DNA of 64,000 nucleotides, taken from assembly GCF_963576545.1 (NCBI RefSeq), contig NC_083636.1:8930856-8994855 (forward strand), given 5' to 3'. Positions 25,155 to 36,038 of this stretch are shown one piece after another. Position 1 is the first letter of the stretch, and the number at the start of each line of letters is the position of its first letter. The position numbers and the translations under genes are program-made. The notes beneath the pieces were generated by a model that worked only from the letters and a program-made list of their open reading frames with translations, was not told where the DNA came from and did no database searches. Origin of the DNA: Limanda limanda. Its lineage: Eukaryota > Chordata > Actinopteri > Pleuronectiformes > Pleuronectidae.

Positions 25155-28100
25155 ATACTCTTTGGGATTTTTAATAAAAACTGTTGGTAAATTCTATCTC
25201 GCAAAATATTGGAAGAAAATCCACTGCGATGGAAAGCCAAAGCTGACGACGTAGGGGATAGTCACACATATGCAAATGCAGGGAATTGATTATTGCAAGA
25301 CGCTGTGAATTAAGTACCTACATTGCTTGCTGAATGTGGGCAGTGCTGCATATGACGCACACAGAAATAGGTTGTGTGGTCCTTAATCACAGTGGTTGTT
25401 ATTGACACACATTCCCTTTACTTGCGTTCAGTGTTGGTCTCCCAGCTCACTGCCAGCCAGGCAGCCTCTCTTTTGTGGGGCAATTAAAAAATGTCAACGC
25501 AAAGTACTGGTTGGTTCGAAACAGGTAATGTAAGGGTCTCCTCCACCTTGGCTCACTATTAAAAAGAAACACGGTTATGGCTGTGACATTGCCAGTCAAA
25601 GTAGACAGTTAAAGTTCAAAGTTCAAGTTCTGCTGCAGATTTGATTTGCCACAAGGAGGATAAGGAAATACCAAACAGGCAGGTACGTGTATGTTGTTGC
25701 CAAAGCTTGAGGATGTTTTCTGTCCATATGAGGCACTCTGTTGCCATGTCCTTGTTTCACTGCTTTGTGTTTGTGTGCAGATGCAATGAGAGAAAAAAAG
25801 GAGCTTAGTTTGGGACACATGACAATATCTCAATTGTGCCTGAAGATGGTTGTCAGAAATTCATCTGACTGAACCCAACAGCCGGTCAGGAGCATCTGAT
25901 CGCTCCTGGCTTCGCCCTGTACGCTGCATTACAAATGAAGCATGACAAAGCTGAAATTAAGGTCAAAAGCAGGCTCAAAACTTTCAGTGAATGCCAACTT
26001 TGCTTATCAAGAGCTGTCTTCAGCAGTGGAAAGCAAGACCCATGGTTACTCTTGTTTTGCGCTACTAAATTTAACATGCAAACCATACCCAGCCGGCCCA
26101 ACTTGTCACTTTCCGAGGACTTTTGCATCACTGTAGCATCTGCTTTACCCTGAAGATGATAGAACTGTCTTGTAAATGCAATGATGCTCGAAACTCTTGG
26201 TGAGTGACCATCACCACTCACACTTTTAAGTTCCTTAAAGACCTGAAAGACTTAGACCACATAAATGACACACAAAAAAAGCAAAATTGCAAAGGGAAGT
26301 AGTGCCAGTAGTGTTCAACGACGCATTGTACACTTGCCAAGAGGGATGGTAATTCCTGCTTTGCATAATTTCCTGTTGCACAATGCAATTATCTATGCTG
26401 TCCACTGTCAACACTAATTGTTGATATTCATGTCCAGACCTCTTTGTCTTTGTCTCTTATGTCAATACAGGCTCATATAGTAAATAACACGGATGGGTAT
26501 TGGATTGCATTTTTAACACGTTGGTTTTAGGTTGCACTCAAATGATGCATCTGCTTTAACCCAAAAATTATCAAAGGTCACATGTTAGCCAATATGTTTG
26601 TATTTATCTTGCTTCTGTAATGTTTGTAGTTAATGATTCTTAGTGTTTTGATGAGTTTACTGAATCACATTATTGCCTAAAATACGTCAGTACTGCAGTA
26701 ATACATTTATTCCTTATTATTCACAGTAGCAGTCGGCGGCTTGGACACTCAAACATGAAAAAAACATTTTGAATGTCACAAGGTCCTGCAAGGAGCTACA
26801 TGCATTATTTAAAACCCACACATCTCGCACACACTCACAGGTGGTAGGCAGCTTTGAACTGGACAGAAATGTGTGCAGGTTGTCACTTCAGTGTTTAGTG
26901 CAAAACAGAACTGTTTGAACTCAGACATAACATAAAGGCAATAGGCAGCTGTGAAAGAGACTGCAAGGGGTATTACTGCAGGCATCATAGTGTATACTGC
27001 GTTTGCCCTTAAGTGTTGTGGAAATATAGTTGTTAAAAATAGTCAATAGATGATGTATGATTGCTTTTAAACATGAGATGATAGCAAATTTATTCTGGTG
27101 AATACTTGGGCCACATCCATTTCTTACTCGCTCAATATGTACCCGGTTCCTCGGGCCAACTCCAGCCTACATGCAGCGTGACTGTCAGATGCTACTTCCA
27201 CATCAGGACCAATTCTGACGCACCCAAAGAAAATCTCCTCGGCTGTCAGCCAACCCTGGAAGGTGTAAGTCGGTATCAGCCCAGATGTGGGAATGTATGA
27301 ACCAGACTCAGTCAGAAGACCCAGCAGTCTGTTTTATTTAGCTATCCCTGGAGCAGCCTGTTCAATCTATAGGATATACTCCTTGCATCATTAATGACAT
27401 TTAGTATTTGCATCCCTTTCGGAATGTTGGAGGCTTTCTGCACAGCAAGTGTTTCTGTGATTGTGCTGACCTACCTTTGTTAGTCTCCATTACATCCAGG
27501 TTTAACAGTCAGACTGGCAATATCATATTTGTTAGCTAACAATGTATTAGACTGTCTTTCCATATTTTACAACAAAAAACAGATCAAATGCTTTGTCTTC
27601 CACAACTCCAGCCTCCCTTTGTTTTCTCATAACGGCTTTGCACAGCCCAGTAAAACTGGTTCCTAAATGAATAACTGAAACCACAACTGGATACAGTTAC
27701 CTTAAGTAAATAAGTCAATTAGAAATTACAACATTTACCGTAATAAATTCGTAATCTGTAATGCAAGTAACAAATATTATCATGTCGACCGCAGCTGGTC
27801 AAGTGAAAACTTGTGTCTAACCTTATGTACCCATCAAGTCACATGCATTAAGATAAGTCAGTTCTGAGTCAAGTTTGAGCCCTTTAGCAGAGTGACTCCA
27901 GTCTTACTCCGAATAAGTTGTTTTCTGCAAATTAATGTTTAAAATCTAGCATGTAGACTTTGGTTGCTCAATCTTTTAATTACAAAAAAACAACTAACAA
28001 AGATGCATACTGCACACTGGAAAACATAATGGCTCACGCTCCCTTCACTCGTGGACTTGTCAACCCTTAGAGTAATTATCTGTACTCAATCAAGTATGGC

Positions 28101-30300
28101 CGCTCCTTCCATTAAAACCACTCTTGCGGGTCCTAGGCCCTGTGTGGTTTGAAGGGTTATCATTAACAGCAGCACACGACAGCGTTTTATGCAACGTAGG
28201 GACAGTTTTGATTGGGCAGTGATTCTTTAATACACTTAACTACATTAATTGCTCCTTTTGAGACTTAGCAACAACTCTGCAAAGTTTGCATCATTCCATA
28301 TAAGCTCTCAAAGGGAAATGTTATTAATTGGCACAAGATGATCAGCTTAATGGTTTGATATTAGCAACCTCCAAGTGTTTGTATTCAGAAGGTGGATGGA
28401 AGATTTTCCTGTTCTTCAGTGGGCATAGTTACAAAGGACAGTGCAAAGTAAACAGTTTCCTAATGCTTCTGTCTAAATATCTGTACCGTCATGTTAAATG
28501 GACGAAAATAAGCATATCTCCCAAAGTGGCAAATTGGATAGGGCTTGTCTTGACACTAATACAATATCTGTTTTGGAAATGGAGAAACTACATCATAAGA
28601 ATAGTAAATTCAGTGTTTCTTTTTATGCCTGCCTTTATCTTGCAAAACTTATAATGTTGTAAAGCTCCTGTCTACAGTTCAGGATGTTTTATGTGTTCTA
28701 ATTGTGATGATAGGATGGTCATCCTCATCATTCTGTAAGGAAATGAGTAGTTTTGACCAGTGGATTGACAGTTGAAATCCAGATGAACTAAAATCCCCAT
28801 TTGAAGGAATAAAAGCTGATCGTAGCAAAGTGAACGGCTGAATGGACTGAGAATATCCTTTCTTTCTCTATGTGGATCATTACTGCTGCTATATTCTTAT
28901 ATCAAAGAACAAATAGCTAATTGTGAAGAAATGATAAATATGTTGGTCCAGCCAATCATGCGTATCAACAACCTGACCTTGTGATTGCGGAGCGAGGACG
29001 GACAGCCTGGTGAAAATTCCCCAGAGGCCATCCCCTTCGACGGTCGGCGCCATGGAAACATGCAGCGATTTCCCTGTCACAGTGTCCCGGGTGGAAAGCT
29101 GATAATTACAAGAACATTGTGATAAGACAGAAGTCGGGCTTATAAAACAACAGGCCTTATTCTCACTTCTCACTTTTCTTTCAGCTATGGATATGACTCA
29201 TGTTCAGAAATGAGAATTTGATTGATTTTATTTTTTCTGTCAGGTGTTGAATTGGCTTTTTATATAGATCTACAGGACTGAAGAAAAGAGTTGAAGGGGA
29301 AGGAATGCATTGCAGAGGGATCTCCAAGCACACAGCTTACAACCTTGACAAACTGATTGGGTGGAAGAATACTTTGATGTGGCATGAAAGACACCATCTG
29401 CTTGTTGTACTGTCACACATTCGCAGTGGTAAACAGCTTCGGGTGCACAGATAGAAAGCACTTAGCATTTAAGAAAATGAAGTTTTCAATGTCACTGTTA
29501 ATGGAGAACAATAACAACACATAAGGCAGCAGACAAATTTGTATTCCAACAATACTCGGATAATGGGGAGGATGGGGGCTAAACACAATTTAATGCCATG
29601 TGAAATATTCTGCCTCAACAAGGAAATCCTAAAATGCTGCTCTGCTTTTACAGTTTAAAAGGGGTACTTAAAAAATAAAAAAAAGCTGCATCAATGCAAG
29701 GCATTTTTTTTAGACTGGTATAGATACTCACAAAATAGGACAGTGCAACCCAGCAATGACGAAGCTGTGGCTCTGTCAAATCAAAAAGACATCTTCAAGG
29801 TCACAGATGCTTAATTACAATGATGTTATCTCCTAATGAACCAAATCGTCCTTGGCAAGCCACCATTAACAGCCCAGTGCCGGATTCGTGGACATGGTTG
29901 GCAATCTCTGCGGCGGTTCTGAGCCGCTTGCAAGAACAACATCTCAATCTCTTATGTTAACACAGACTGCACACATAGAAGCAGTTGGTTTCTGTCAGTG
30001 AGAAGAGGTCTTAAGGCGTGAATCAATACCACTGGAACACCATGGCAGATCGCTTGGTTCTACAGTACTATTACCTGAATTTAAGTCAGTCATTTAATGG
30101 AAGGGTTTCTTTGTACAGACATATAGCGATTCTGACCACTCCACTAAAGATACCGTAATATTTGCTCTCCTTTTTATCTCTGAATTCGGGCTCCACAAAA
30201 TCTTGAGGGAATATGTGGCTCTTTACCTTCAAAAAGGCTCCGCTGTGTTTACCAGCCATTCGCTGAATTCATTTGCCATTTGGTGCTGCGTGGGCGGCAG
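25155..30300. other. Non-coding stretch upstream of amigo2
   Basis: No supported exon. Overlapping ORFs on both strands at 25886-26221 are unrecognisable. A good donor-like GGTGTAAGTC near 27260 lacks a matching acceptor. Some segments (for example 29780-29960) have the AT-core composition of distal regulatory DNA, but this cannot be tested here. Confidence 0.4.
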
Positions 30301-30315
30301 TGGCTTTAAAGCCTC

Positions 30316-30343
30316 CCGCAGCGACACGCAACCCCGACCTGCA
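30316..30343. repeat. Upstream copy of 28-bp duplicated motif
   Basis: Shares 27 of 28 bases with 31324-31351 inside the amigo2 first exon. Core CCGCAGCGACACGCAA, then CCCGACCTGCA. This upstream copy is not followed by a splice donor. Confidence 0.85.
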
Positions 30344-30889
30344 AACATGTTTTGAGTTTCAGGGTTGAACGGTGTTGCAGCCAAATTCAATGCAGTTCAA
30401 GTCAAATTGAATGTCTGGGCTTACGGACACTGGGATGAAACCACAGGCGCAGTATTGAAGCATGTGTTATGGAAAATTCCACTGACCAGTGTCTAACAAA
30501 GTGGAAATCCCCTAACTAGGTGTCTCACTGCTGTGATACTGTCTACCTGACAGGATGGAACCCATATTTGGTGATGTTTTTCTTCCAACTGGTACTGCCG
30601 ACGGACAGACACAGCAGATAAGACACAGAGGATGATCTCATGTCTTTCATGTCTTCTTTTTTCATATTATGTGTTATGCCACACCTCTTTGTATAAGTTT
30701 TGGCTTTTGTGAACTTGCGGCCAGTTGTTCCATTTTGAGCACCCGTGCTTGCTGTATAAACTCTGCAGAGCTTATTATTGTAAAGACTCAAAAGCAACTC
30801 CAGTCTGAGAATTTCATTATTTCAAATCTCAAGATGAATTTCCATCACACATGTTATGTTTGAAGAAGTGTTCACCCGTAACTTCAATT

Positions 30890-31032
30890 GTATTGGATTT
30901 GGCTGCAACCCTGTTTACCCCTAAAACTCCAAAAGTGTATTGTGGACTCAAACACTTCGCCCAACCCTCCATCAGTATAGTGGTCAATAGATAATTGGTG
31001 AATTTCCATTTTTGGGTGAACTATCCCTTTAA
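30890..31032 (-). mobile_element. Truncated TTAA-type MITE near the amigo2 promoter
   Basis: Reads in reverse the same sequence as the intact copy at 42629-42963, including CACCACTATACTGATGGAG and a terminal TTAAAGGGATAGTTCACCC. Only one terminal inverted repeat is present. It lies about 160 bp upstream of the estimated first exon. Confidence 0.75.
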
Positions 31033-31189
31033 AACGACCATCTGCCACTCAGGTGTGAGGTGTATACCTTAAACGTAAAGTAATACTTTTTCATTCAAAA
31101 AAGAATTTGAGCCTGGTGGTTAACTTGGCTCTGACTCATTTGAACCTGACTTTAAGAATCCAGCTGTGGAAGAATCATTTGAGTCTGTG

Positions 31190-31538
31190 GCGCTGAAGCT
31201 TCCTCATCCTCCTCCTCTTCCTCCTCCACCTCCCTCTCCTCCTCCGGGCAGCATCCCCTCTCTCACTCTCGGCGTGTTGGCTGCTGATCAGGTCCGTGTT
31301 TACTCCCAGGACGACCCCCCCTTCCGCAGCGACACGCAAACCCGACCTGCAGGTGAGCAGTTCAGCCGCGGCTGCCCTGTCCCCCCCACCGCCCACCCCC
31401 CCTCCCGCACACTCTCGGCGGATTATCTGCATGGGTGGAAGCGAACGAATGAGCGAAGTTGAGTTTCGGAGGAATTTTGGGATTCACCAGCGGGACGTGG
31501 TTCCGATGCTGTGAAGAGGCAGCGGTGTGGGCGCGGAG
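31190..31538 (+). other. amigo2: amigo2 5' non-coding exon 1 (approximate start)
   Basis: GC- and CpG-rich block ending in a strong donor (GCGGAG then GTGAGC, GT at 31539-31540). It is followed by an intron that ends in a pyrimidine-rich tract and CAG at 32910. A second good donor lies inside at 31353-31354 (CTGCAG then GTGAGC), so exon 1 may have two 3' ends. The transcription start cannot be placed; no clear TATA box is seen. Proline-coding ORFs here come from a CCT/CTC-rich tract and are not treated as protein. AMIGO genes typically have a non-coding first exon and one coding exon, which fits. Confidence 0.6.
31324..31351. repeat. Downstream copy of 28-bp duplicated motif
   Basis: Second copy of the motif at 30316-30343, with one mismatch. 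It ends immediately at an alternative donor (CTGCAG then GTGAGC) within the amigo2 first-exon region. Confidence 0.85.
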
Positions 31539-32910
31539 GTGAGCTGTCGGCTGGCTTCATTGTTTGTTCTGTTTGGGTTCCACAAAAAGTGGTGAACCAC
31601 TGTTATCTCCCACGGAGCCCAGTCATGTGCAGGAAGAGAACAGGAAAGGACAGAGTTTATTTCTAATAATAATAATAACAGTAATTATAGGCGTTTTGAT
31701 TCACTTTCACTTTCATTTCTTACATTATTTGATTATGTTTTGTTAACTCCACAAGGTATGAGACTTCAGTCTTCAGTATTAATTCATCTGCTAAACCGTG
31801 TTTGATTTATTGTTTTAGTTACAGATGGTCAGGAAATATTGAAAAATTTCCAGAATAATTTGATCAGAGCCAAACGTGACCTCTTTAAAAGTCTCTAGTC
31901 AAACATTCTACAGTTTACAATGGCATAACATCAAGAAAAAAAAGCTAATTATACAATTAAGAAGGGTTCATTATAGTTATAGTTATATATATATATATAT
32001 ATATATATAGCCTATTCCTTGATTGATCCACATTTATATCTGTGGACATATAACCAATCAATTGGTTAAATGTTGCAGTCTCTAAACAATGTTACACAGT
32101 TGTACTCGTTTACAGTTGACAGTTAAGCTGCATGATTACTTATCTCTTATTAAATCATCATTATGTGCACAGCTTTGCAGTGAAAACAGCTGCTTGTGGA
32201 CAGTTGGACAATTTGAGGCATGCAACTTATAATTACTATGTTATAATTTTACTAACATTTCAGCATTGTACATGTTTTGCATAATATAGCCTAATCAATC
32301 TGAATTATTAGCTTTTTATATTGAGCGGCATAATGATCTGCAAAAATTGAGACTGAAGAGGGGAAGTGTCCAAGAGAAATTTTATATTAGAGCAATATCT
32401 TGTAAAGGGGGAAAAGGGAATGAAAAGAATAGATAAACAACGTGTTGGATAAAGCAAGCAGCAGACTGTATTGTGTTGGTGGGAAATAGGAGAGGGGTAT
32501 GGATTAAATTACACTTGTTCTAGCAGTTTCTAACAGTTGTCATGTGCAGATGATGCCAGCAGCGATCACTGATGGATTTAAATGTGGATCATTATTTATT
32601 TTTAGAGTTGCATTCATATAATGCCTTTCCCTGTGTTACATGTTCACTCATATGCTGTGACTATGTGTTCATACTGTTTATTTACATTTGATTTATAATT
32701 TTGTCGTATTCTAATATACACTGATCATCCATATCATTAAAAACTGGTTTTAACGGTGTGGCTGACTCATGTACCTGTTTGAAATGTTCCTATGATTGAG
32801 GCATATTGAAGATTCTGTTAAATAGACAGTATGGTGATATATACCATAATAATATGTTGTGGAAGATTAATTTCCATGTTGTCTGTATCTGCTTTGTTTT
32901 CTCTCCTCAG
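31539..32910 (+). other. amigo2: amigo2 intron 1
   Basis: Bounded by GTGAGC at the 5' end and TTTTCTCTCCTCAG at the 3' end. It contains AT-rich DNA and an (AT)n microsatellite at about 31986-32008. No coding potential is seen inside. Confidence 0.6.
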
Positions 32911-33006
32911 TTGGTAAAAGCTGTCAATTATCGGATGCTTTTAAAGCTGACATGTGTACACCCAGTGAGACAGTGACCTGAGAGCCCACCCTGAGGGAAG
33001 ACCAGG
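32911..33006 (+). other. amigo2: amigo2 5' UTR part in exon 2
   Basis: Runs from the inferred splice acceptor to the start codon at 33007. It contains one upstream ORF (32952-32981) that ends 25 nt before the main ATG. Confidence 0.6.
32952..32981 (+). promoter_or_regulatory. Upstream ORF in amigo2 leader
   Basis: ATG followed by eight sense codons and TGA, peptide MCTPSETVT. The context GCTGACATGT has G at -3, so ribosomes could use it. It terminates 25 nt before the main start, close enough to reduce but not abolish downstream initiation. Regulation by it is inference. Confidence 0.5.
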
Positions 33007-34521
33007 ATGCGCCCTATTGCGTCGCAGCTTTTAGCCCAGACCAATGTTGGAGGTCGACATCACAACCCTCCTGCTGCAGCCGTGCTGCTCCTCCTGTGTC
33101 TTGGCTTCCCTCCCTCTGTGGCTGTGTGCCCACTAGATTGCATTTGTGCAAGTGATATAATTTCCTGCAGCGGCCGCAATCTGTCCACGACGCCCTTTGA
33201 TCTACCAAGTTATGCCACACGGTTGGACCTGAGCCACAATGTTATCACTACCCTGCCAACAGATTGGATTCCCCAACAATTTGCCAGACTTGCTACACTG
33301 GTTCTCAGCCGAAACGCCATAAGCCAAATTGAGGTAAATGCTTTCAATGTCACACCACATCTCCTGCACCTGGACCTCTCATCCAACCAAATAACAGACC
33401 TGAACTTCTCCCTCTTCACTGGGTTGAATGAACTGAAAGAGCTCCTGCTGTATGACAACAAGATCGTCCTGATCAACCCAGGGGATTTCAGCGATCTTCA
33501 CAGCCTGCAGAGGCTCTACCTCTCAGGGAACAGACTGAAGACTTTTCCCTTTGGGCTGTATTGGGAACCTGGAGGGCCCCGTAACCTGACCTTTCTTGAT
33601 CTGTCCTACAACAGGCTCTCTCAGGTGCCTGTCCAGAGTCTGCTGTCTCTCACCCAACAAGGTAGCATTTATTTGCAGGAAAACCCTTTGGTATGTGACT
33701 GTGCTTTACTCGCCTTACTCGAGTACTGGATGTGGAAACAGTATCAGCCCCTGATGGAATTCAGAGATGGATACCCATGCAGGGATGATTCTGGACCAGG
33801 GCCTGTTCGTAGGCAGCAGGGAGTGTCAAACATGCCCCTTGAGTCACAGACTTACCAAGAAGAGCCTGGTAAATGGCTGAGCGTGCCATGTCCAGGGTTG
33901 GAATCTTCAGCCCAGGAGGGCCTTGTTGTGTTCTGGGTTACCCCAATGACTGTATTGAATTCATCAACAAATGATCCCAGTGCCCATTTAATAGTTCTCC
34001 CCAATGGCACCCTTGAAATCCAAGGAGCACTCATAGAGGATTCTGGCACATATGGGTGTGTGGTAGCCCGCCAGCGCCACTATGACCCCTACGAGTCTGT
34101 TGAGGTCAATGTTGTGGTCGGAAACTTGAGCACTGCCTCTGCAAGTGGCTTGACCCATCGCAGTGGCACAGAGCATTTCAACACTGCGTTCACCACCCTT
34201 GCTTCCTGTGTGGTCAGCATCATATTGGTGCTGCTGTACCTCTACCTCACCCCCTGTAGGTGCAGAGAAAGCCGGGGTGGATCGAGAGGGTGCGGCGGGC
34301 GAGCCATCCTTCTCTGTTCAGACCCCAGAGAGGCAGAGTCAGGAGAGCGTCGGTCAAATGGAAAGAGGGTGGCTTTCTTAGAGCCTCAAGCAGAGGACTC
34401 TGATATTGGCGGCTCCAAAACACCAGCAATGAACTTGGGTCATGTTACTACTGAGGGAATTCTAAAGAATGGAAGTAGGACAGTTGGTCAGACCTACATA
34501 GATCCTGCTCAAATAGCGTAG
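33007..34521 (+). CDS. amigo2: AMIGO-family LRR-Ig adhesion protein, probably amigo2
   Basis: Single-exon 504-aa type I membrane protein. AMIGO proteins are homophilic/heterophilic adhesion molecules at the neuronal and endothelial surface. Seen: hydrophobic signal peptide about residues 23-39; LRRNT cysteines 41, 45, 47 and 54; six leucine-rich repeats about 71-218 (LDLSHN, LVLSRN, LDLSSN, LLLYDN, LYLSGN, LDLSYN); LRRCT from NPLVCDC (226-232) to Cys258; one Ig-like domain with Cys295, Trp310 and DSGTYGC ending at Cys351; transmembrane segment about 397-416; 88-residue tail with KRVAFLEP (453-460) and TEGILK (482-487). N-glycosylation sequons are at 58, 114, 133, 193, 318, 333 and 373. FNTAFTTLA before the membrane segment, DWIP in repeat 1 and TEGILK favour AMIGO2 over AMIGO1/3 (from memory of the family). 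Length is slightly below the ~520 aa of mammalian AMIGO2. The start has A at -3 and follows a short uORF. Oddities: the fourth LRRCT cysteine is absent and the usual Ser-rich C-terminus is replaced. AMIGO family is near certain; the paralogue is likely. Confidence 0.95.
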   Translation: MRPIASQLLAQTNVGGRHHNPPAAAVLLLLCLGFPPSVAVCPLDCICASDIISCSGRNLSTTPFDLPSYATRLDLSHNVITTLPTDWIPQQFARLATLVLSRNAISQIEVNAFNVTPHLLHLDLSSNQITDLNFSLFTGLNELKELLLYDNKIVLINPGDFSDLHSLQRLYLSGNRLKTFPFGLYWEPGGPRNLTFLDLSYNRLSQVPVQSLLSLTQQGSIYLQENPLVCDCALLALLEYWMWKQYQPLMEFRDGYPCRDDSGPGPVRRQQGVSNMPLESQTYQEEPGKWLSVPCPGLESSAQEGLVVFWVTPMTVLNSSTNDPSAHLIVLPNGTLEIQGALIEDSGTYGCVVARQRHYDPYESVEVNVVVGNLSTASASGLTHRSGTEHFNTAFTTLASCVVSIILVLLYLYLTPCRCRESRGGSRGCGGRAILLCSDPREAESGERRSNGKRVAFLEPQAEDSDIGGSKTPAMNLGHVTTEGILKNGSRTVGQTYIDPAQIA

Positions 34522-35157
34522 CAAGAAAATTACATTTTACACACATGCATTCCTATAGTCTGAACCGAAATGCTTTTTTTTTCAAAGTCTTGGTTCAGTA
34601 CAAGGTGAAAACATCCATTTGATGTAAACTAGATTACTGTGATTCGTGTGAAGTACTTTTCCTCTGTAGGAATTGTGTTGTTGTTCTGAAGCAGACTGTA
34701 CAGTCCTTGTGTATGGGCAGAATATCAATCCTGCCTCAACTGTGCTGTAAGTGGTCTGTTTTTCATTCAGTTCATATGGAAATTGTGCAGCTACCAAGAA
34801 GAAATTGTCACCGCAAAGATCAGAAAGATCATAATAATGTGGGAGGATTTTTAAATTGGGCAGAGAGGAATATTCACACCTGATTTGATAAACTGCAAGA
34901 GGCATTGATGGCTTTTATACAGTATGTGCATTGTGAATGTTGCTGTCACAGAGACCCTTGTTATTTTCAATCTGTTTATCTCTTTCTGTGGAGCATATCA
35001 TTTCAACATGGCAGCCGTATTTATGTGAAATTATCTGAGTTTTGTCAGGTCAAAATGTACCTGTAAAGACATAAGTGTTTTGACAGTGACACTTTTTGTG
35101 ATCTTACCTCTGTACATTACTACATTGGATTGGTGAAAGTTATGAAGATGTCATTGA

Positions 35158-35163
35158 ATTAAA
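35158..35163 (+). terminator. amigo2: Candidate proximal poly(A) signal of amigo2
   Basis: Variant hexamer ATTAAA about 640 nt after the stop codon. The downstream GT-rich element is weak. Confidence 0.35.
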
Positions 35164-36032
35164 GACTTTCAGCTTAAATTTCAAGGGATTTAACAAAAAT
35201 ATAGCATTAATTGCTCGGGAATAAGAGCCATTTTTATACATAGTCTCTCCAAATGCACAGTCTCACAAGTAACCCGTTTAAGGACAAGTTGTATTCTTAT
35301 TGAATTAATAACCCTTCATTCACATCTTTATCGATTGGTTTAAAATGCAATTGGAAATGCACTGTTCAAATACTATACTCAAAAACACAGTAGCTGCTTA
35401 TTGCACTGCTATTTGGTGGTAAGAAAGTAAGAAAACAGACGGATAAACAGATTTGTTTTTAGTCTGGCAAAATGCTTTCAATGAACTGAATCTCTTTAAA
35501 GTCTGGTTAACTGAAATGACAAACCCATTCATCTTTTTTTAAACTAAAAATGGGTCATTTGGAAAACTGGGACACATGTTGCTCAAACTGTTGTGAGACC
35601 ACATAAAGTCCCAGTCCTCTACATTACATTAAGGAACAGACAAATTAAATCTGCATGGCTAGATAACCACTTGAATTAGAGATTTCGTTCTCATTATTTA
35701 TACTTCCCCGCTTAACCTCCACCCTGTTGAGTTGGGGCTCTGTCGTGAAGCCCCAGTCAGCCCAGATCAGTGACACAGAAATCAGAGGGAGGTATGCCAG
35801 CTCGCCCCAAGCCCATCTGATCTACATTCCATTGTCCTCCTTGTCAGAATATATAGGTGTGTGGAATCATTTCCAACGTGCCAAGAGTCTTGTTATAGTT
35901 TCCTTGGCTGTACATGTACACACTCTCAACTTTATATATTTGTTGTTCTGTTAGACACAGGATGCATTTTAAGTAGAAGCAGTGAAAGTATAACTTTGTC
36001 AAGACTACAATGACTGATATTTGTAGGGATGA

Positions 36033-36038
36033 AATAAA
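36033..36038 (+). terminator. amigo2: Candidate distal poly(A) signal of amigo2
   Basis: Canonical AATAAA with a GT/T-rich stretch (GCGTGTGTTCTTTC) about 20 nt downstream, the standard layout of a vertebrate cleavage site. Confidence 0.5.

Larger units (their letters stand above)
31190..31560 (+). promoter_or_regulatory. amigo2: CpG-rich promoter region of amigo2
   Basis: This is the only strongly CpG-dense block between 18 kb and 50 kb, and it sits directly over the inferred first exon. The surrounding DNA is AT-rich. It looks like a TATA-less CpG-island promoter. A MITE end (TTAA at 31029-31032) lies just upstream. Confidence 0.55.

Noticed and set aside
25886..26221. Overlapping ORFs on both strands (111, 72 and 64 codons)
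   Set aside because: No family resemblance, no splice or promoter context, and mutually overlapping frames.
31166..31514. Proline-rich ORFs over the amigo2 CpG block
   Set aside because: They arise from a CCT/CTC-rich tract in several frames at once and overlap the inferred non-coding first exon.
33014..34429. Minus-strand and frame-shifted ORFs over amigo2
   Set aside because: They lie inside the 504-codon AMIGO frame, which has clear domain structure; the others have none.
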